Shown here piece after piece: positions 62,481-64,000 of a stretch of 64,000 nt of DNA (position 1 is its first letter; every line of letters begins with the position of its first letter). This DNA is from Peptoniphilus vaginalis (GTDB lineage: Bacteria > Bacillota > Clostridia > Tissierellales > Peptoniphilaceae). Where the stretch lies: the NCBI RefSeq assembly GCF_900176605.1, contig NZ_FXLP01000003.1, positions 62,001 to 126,000 of the forward strand, in the 5' to 3' direction. A program made the position numbers and the translations under genes. The notes under the pieces are model-generated. The model ran no database searches and was not told the origin of the DNA. It saw only the letters and a list, made by a program, of their open reading frames with translations.

Positions 62481-64000
62481 TTATAAGCCTAAGAGATATT
62501 CTTCTATCAAGCCAGCAATTTCGTCATAGGATTTTTCTCCCATAAACTCGTAAACTTTTTTTCCATCCTTGTAGAAAGAAACCCTAGGAAGTTGAAAGAT
62601 TTCATGTTCTTCTGCAAAGGACTTGTTCTTGTCAAGGTCCATGTAGAAGCAGGACACATCTTTGAACTCTTCTTCTAATAGAACTTCCATAACTTCCATA
62701 AGTGGCTCGCAGTGAGAGCACCTCTCTGCCCCATAAATTAATATTGCCATCTTCTTATCTCTTATTGTCTCGTCAAAATGATTTGCCGCAATGTATTTAA
62801 TCACAGATTCATTTCTCTTTATTACCTTCTTGTTTTCTACAAGGTCTCTTACAGATTCTGACTCTTGAGAAAGTGGGTCGATGTCAATTGATAGCCTACT
62901 CCTATTTACATTTGTAATCTCGACTGACTTAAAGTCTCCAGCTCCAGGGAGTTTGAAGTAGGATGCATCCTCTATCTCTTGAATTTCATTTTCTTCTTCA
63001 TCAACGTCTAGGTAGTCATAGGGATACCTATAGACCCTGTAAATCATATTGTTCTTCAAGAGGTTTTCTGTGGTTGTCCTATAAGGGCAAGTCCACTGCC
63101 ATACAATTTCCTTTGAAGGAGTAATTTCAATTACAAGACCCTCTGTGGCAAGAGTAATAAGTGTGTTTCCATTAGGCAGTCTTTGAAGATTACCACCATA
63201 AGGAGAATAAAACTTGTAGCCATTCATTGGGATTGAAAATCCAAAGTCCCTTGGGTCCACAGACCAATTCACTGCAAGAGTAACTGGATTTATTTCAAGA
63301 ATCCTAGAGTAATTTCTAACAAAGGGGAGTAAACCCGATGGCGATGTCAGAGTTGGCGAACCGTAACCACACCTTCCCCCGTTGTCAAAAATTAAGAGGT
63401 TGCCTTCTCCTGGTAGACCCTTAGGGATAATACTTGCAAAGGCAGAGCCAACAACTGGGTCAACCTTTGTGAAGTCGGAAAAGTTTGGTCCCAGCTTGTA
63501 GCAAATTCGTGACCTCTTCTTGTCAATTATCCCAATAATATTTGCAGCCCTTGCTGTAAATAAAATATTGTCAGGATGGAAGCGTGGATCTCCTTGGTCA
63601 TACCACTTGTTTTCTCCAATTGTTGAAATTGAAGTTATGTCAAGATAGTTGCCCAGAGGTCTCTCTGTGATCCTCAAGTTTGGATTTCTGTAAATTACGT
63701 TTTTTGCTTCTTCAGAAAAGCCAAGTTGATCAAAGTGTTCGCTAAAGGAAAACTTCCAAATTATATTTCCATCTTCATCAACTTCTAATATAACGTCATC
63801 AAGCAGGGCCTTGTCAGAAATTCTCGTGTCGACAATAGCATCATGAACAAGAAGGAGGGTCTTTCCATTTTCCACGATTTTTTGGCCTGGATAATAATAG
63901 CCAAGAGAGTTGCCTTCTCTTTGAAAGTCAGAGTGGGCCCTTGCCATCCACTTAGGTCTATAGCCCCTGTCCTCTGTGAACTTAAACTTGTTAAAGTGAA
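62481..64000 (-). CDS. Arylsulfotransferase-like protein fused to a thioredoxin domain (5' end beyond the right edge)
   Basis: The frame is open to the window edge: codons above the Met at 63947 read HFNKFKFTEDRGYRPKW without a stop, so the gene starts outside. The visible ~505 residues are mostly an ASST-type beta-propeller: ARAHSDF, LLVHDAIVDTR, RILEINPVTLAVNWSVD, LQRLPNGNTLITLATEG and ITPSKEIVWQW are repeated blade motifs. The last ~90 residues are a thioredoxin fold with YGAERCSHCEP (CxxC) and cis-Pro LPRVSFYKDG. The first part could transfer sulfate between phenols; the second could be a disulfide or redox partner. No signal peptide can be seen because the start is missing. I know no standard family with this fusion. 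Confidence 0.85.
   Translation of the reverse strand, partial: HFNKFKFTEDRGYRPKWMARAHSDFQREGNSLGYYYPGQKIVENGKTLLLVHDAIVDTRISDKALLDDVILEVDEDGNIIWKFSFSEHFDQLGFSEEAKNVIYRNPNLRITERPLGNYLDITSISTIGENKWYDQGDPRFHPDNILFTARAANIIGIIDKKRSRICYKLGPNFSDFTKVDPVVGSAFASIIPKGLPGEGNLLIFDNGGRCGYGSPTLTSPSGLLPFVRNYSRILEINPVTLAVNWSVDPRDFGFSIPMNGYKFYSPYGGNLQRLPNGNTLITLATEGLVIEITPSKEIVWQWTCPYRTTTENLLKNNMIYRVYRYPYDYLDVDEEENEIQEIEDASYFKLPGAGDFKSVEITNVNRSRLSIDIDPLSQESESVRDLVENKKVIKRNESVIKYIAANHFDETIRDKKMAILIYGAERCSHCEPLMEVMEVLLEEEFKDVSCFYMDLDKNKSFAEEHEIFQLPRVSFYKDGKKVYEFMGEKSYDEIAGLIEEYLLGL

Noticed and set aside
1-64000. tRNA or rRNA genes
   Set aside because: No cloverleaf-like or rRNA-like sequence was recognised by eye; a covariance search could overturn this.

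Overview
The window looks like a chromosomal segment of a low-GC, anaerobic, amino-acid-fermenting Firmicute, most likely of the Peptoniphilaceae (Tissierellia: Peptoniphilus/Anaerococcus type). This is an inference from gene content: a V-type ATPase, a complete histidine-to-glutamate pathway with formate-tetrahydrofolate ligase, NhaC-type antiporters, thyX and AT-rich codon use. No rRNA, tRNA, prophage or CRISPR array was seen. Most genes lie on the minus strand.

Layout. 1-2.1 kb: the start of an ABC ATPase with its GntR/YtrA-type repressor, then an AspT-like transporter on the plus strand. 2.2-10.7 kb: a complete nine-gene V-type ATPase operon. 11.1-11.9 kb: an internally deleted ISL3-family transposase. 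12.0-21.2 kb: a ten-gene iron/redox transport operon (DUF4418, ATPase, FTR1, P19, DUF2318, two permeases, ATPase, FMN-binding lipoprotein, third permease). 21.3-22.3 kb: a decayed feo locus in which feoB is cut after 28 codons next to a second ISL3 remnant, one feoA carries a homopolymer frameshift and one feoA is intact. 22.4-22.7 kb: a 50-bp tandem repeat. 22.7-28.1 kb: a zinc-ribbon/SH3 gene split by a stop codon, then yacP, rlmB, thyX, mrnC, cysS and a Nudix gene. 28.4-35.3 kb: a small membrane protein, glmL, fchA, fhs, ftcD and hutH. 35.7-38.5 kb: a small membrane protein and a polar amino-acid ABC importer. 38.6-45.8 kb: an L,D-transpeptidase, uvrA, uvrB and a gamma-glutamyltransferase. 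46.3-51.9 kb: a YuiF-like transporter, hutI and hutU. 52-57 kb: a LURP-one protein and a thiamine locus (thiM-thiE fusion, thiD, thiW, thiC) with two TPP riboswitches. 57-64 kb: apt, nhaC, a formate/nitrite transporter, a TIGR02206 membrane protein, dinB, a HAD phosphatase and an arylsulfotransferase-thioredoxin fusion that runs off the right edge.

How it works together. Histidine would enter through the YuiF-like carrier and/or the ABC importer. HutH, HutU and HutI convert it to formiminoglutamate. FtcD moves the formimino group to tetrahydrofolate, releasing glutamate. FchA and Fhs then take the one-carbon unit to formate with ATP gain, and the FNT channel could export the formate. GlmL suggests the glutamate continues through the methylaspartate route, although the mutase genes are not in this window.

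The most system-like locus is the iron operon. It joins an FTR1 permease and a P19 periplasmic-type metal protein to a Cys-rich DUF2318 membrane protein, a lipoprotein with a flavinylation motif, and MacB/FtsX-type ABC modules, beside a broken ferrous-iron (feo) system. Short tandem repeats with exact periods (9, 18, 36 and 50 bp) are a second recurring theme.
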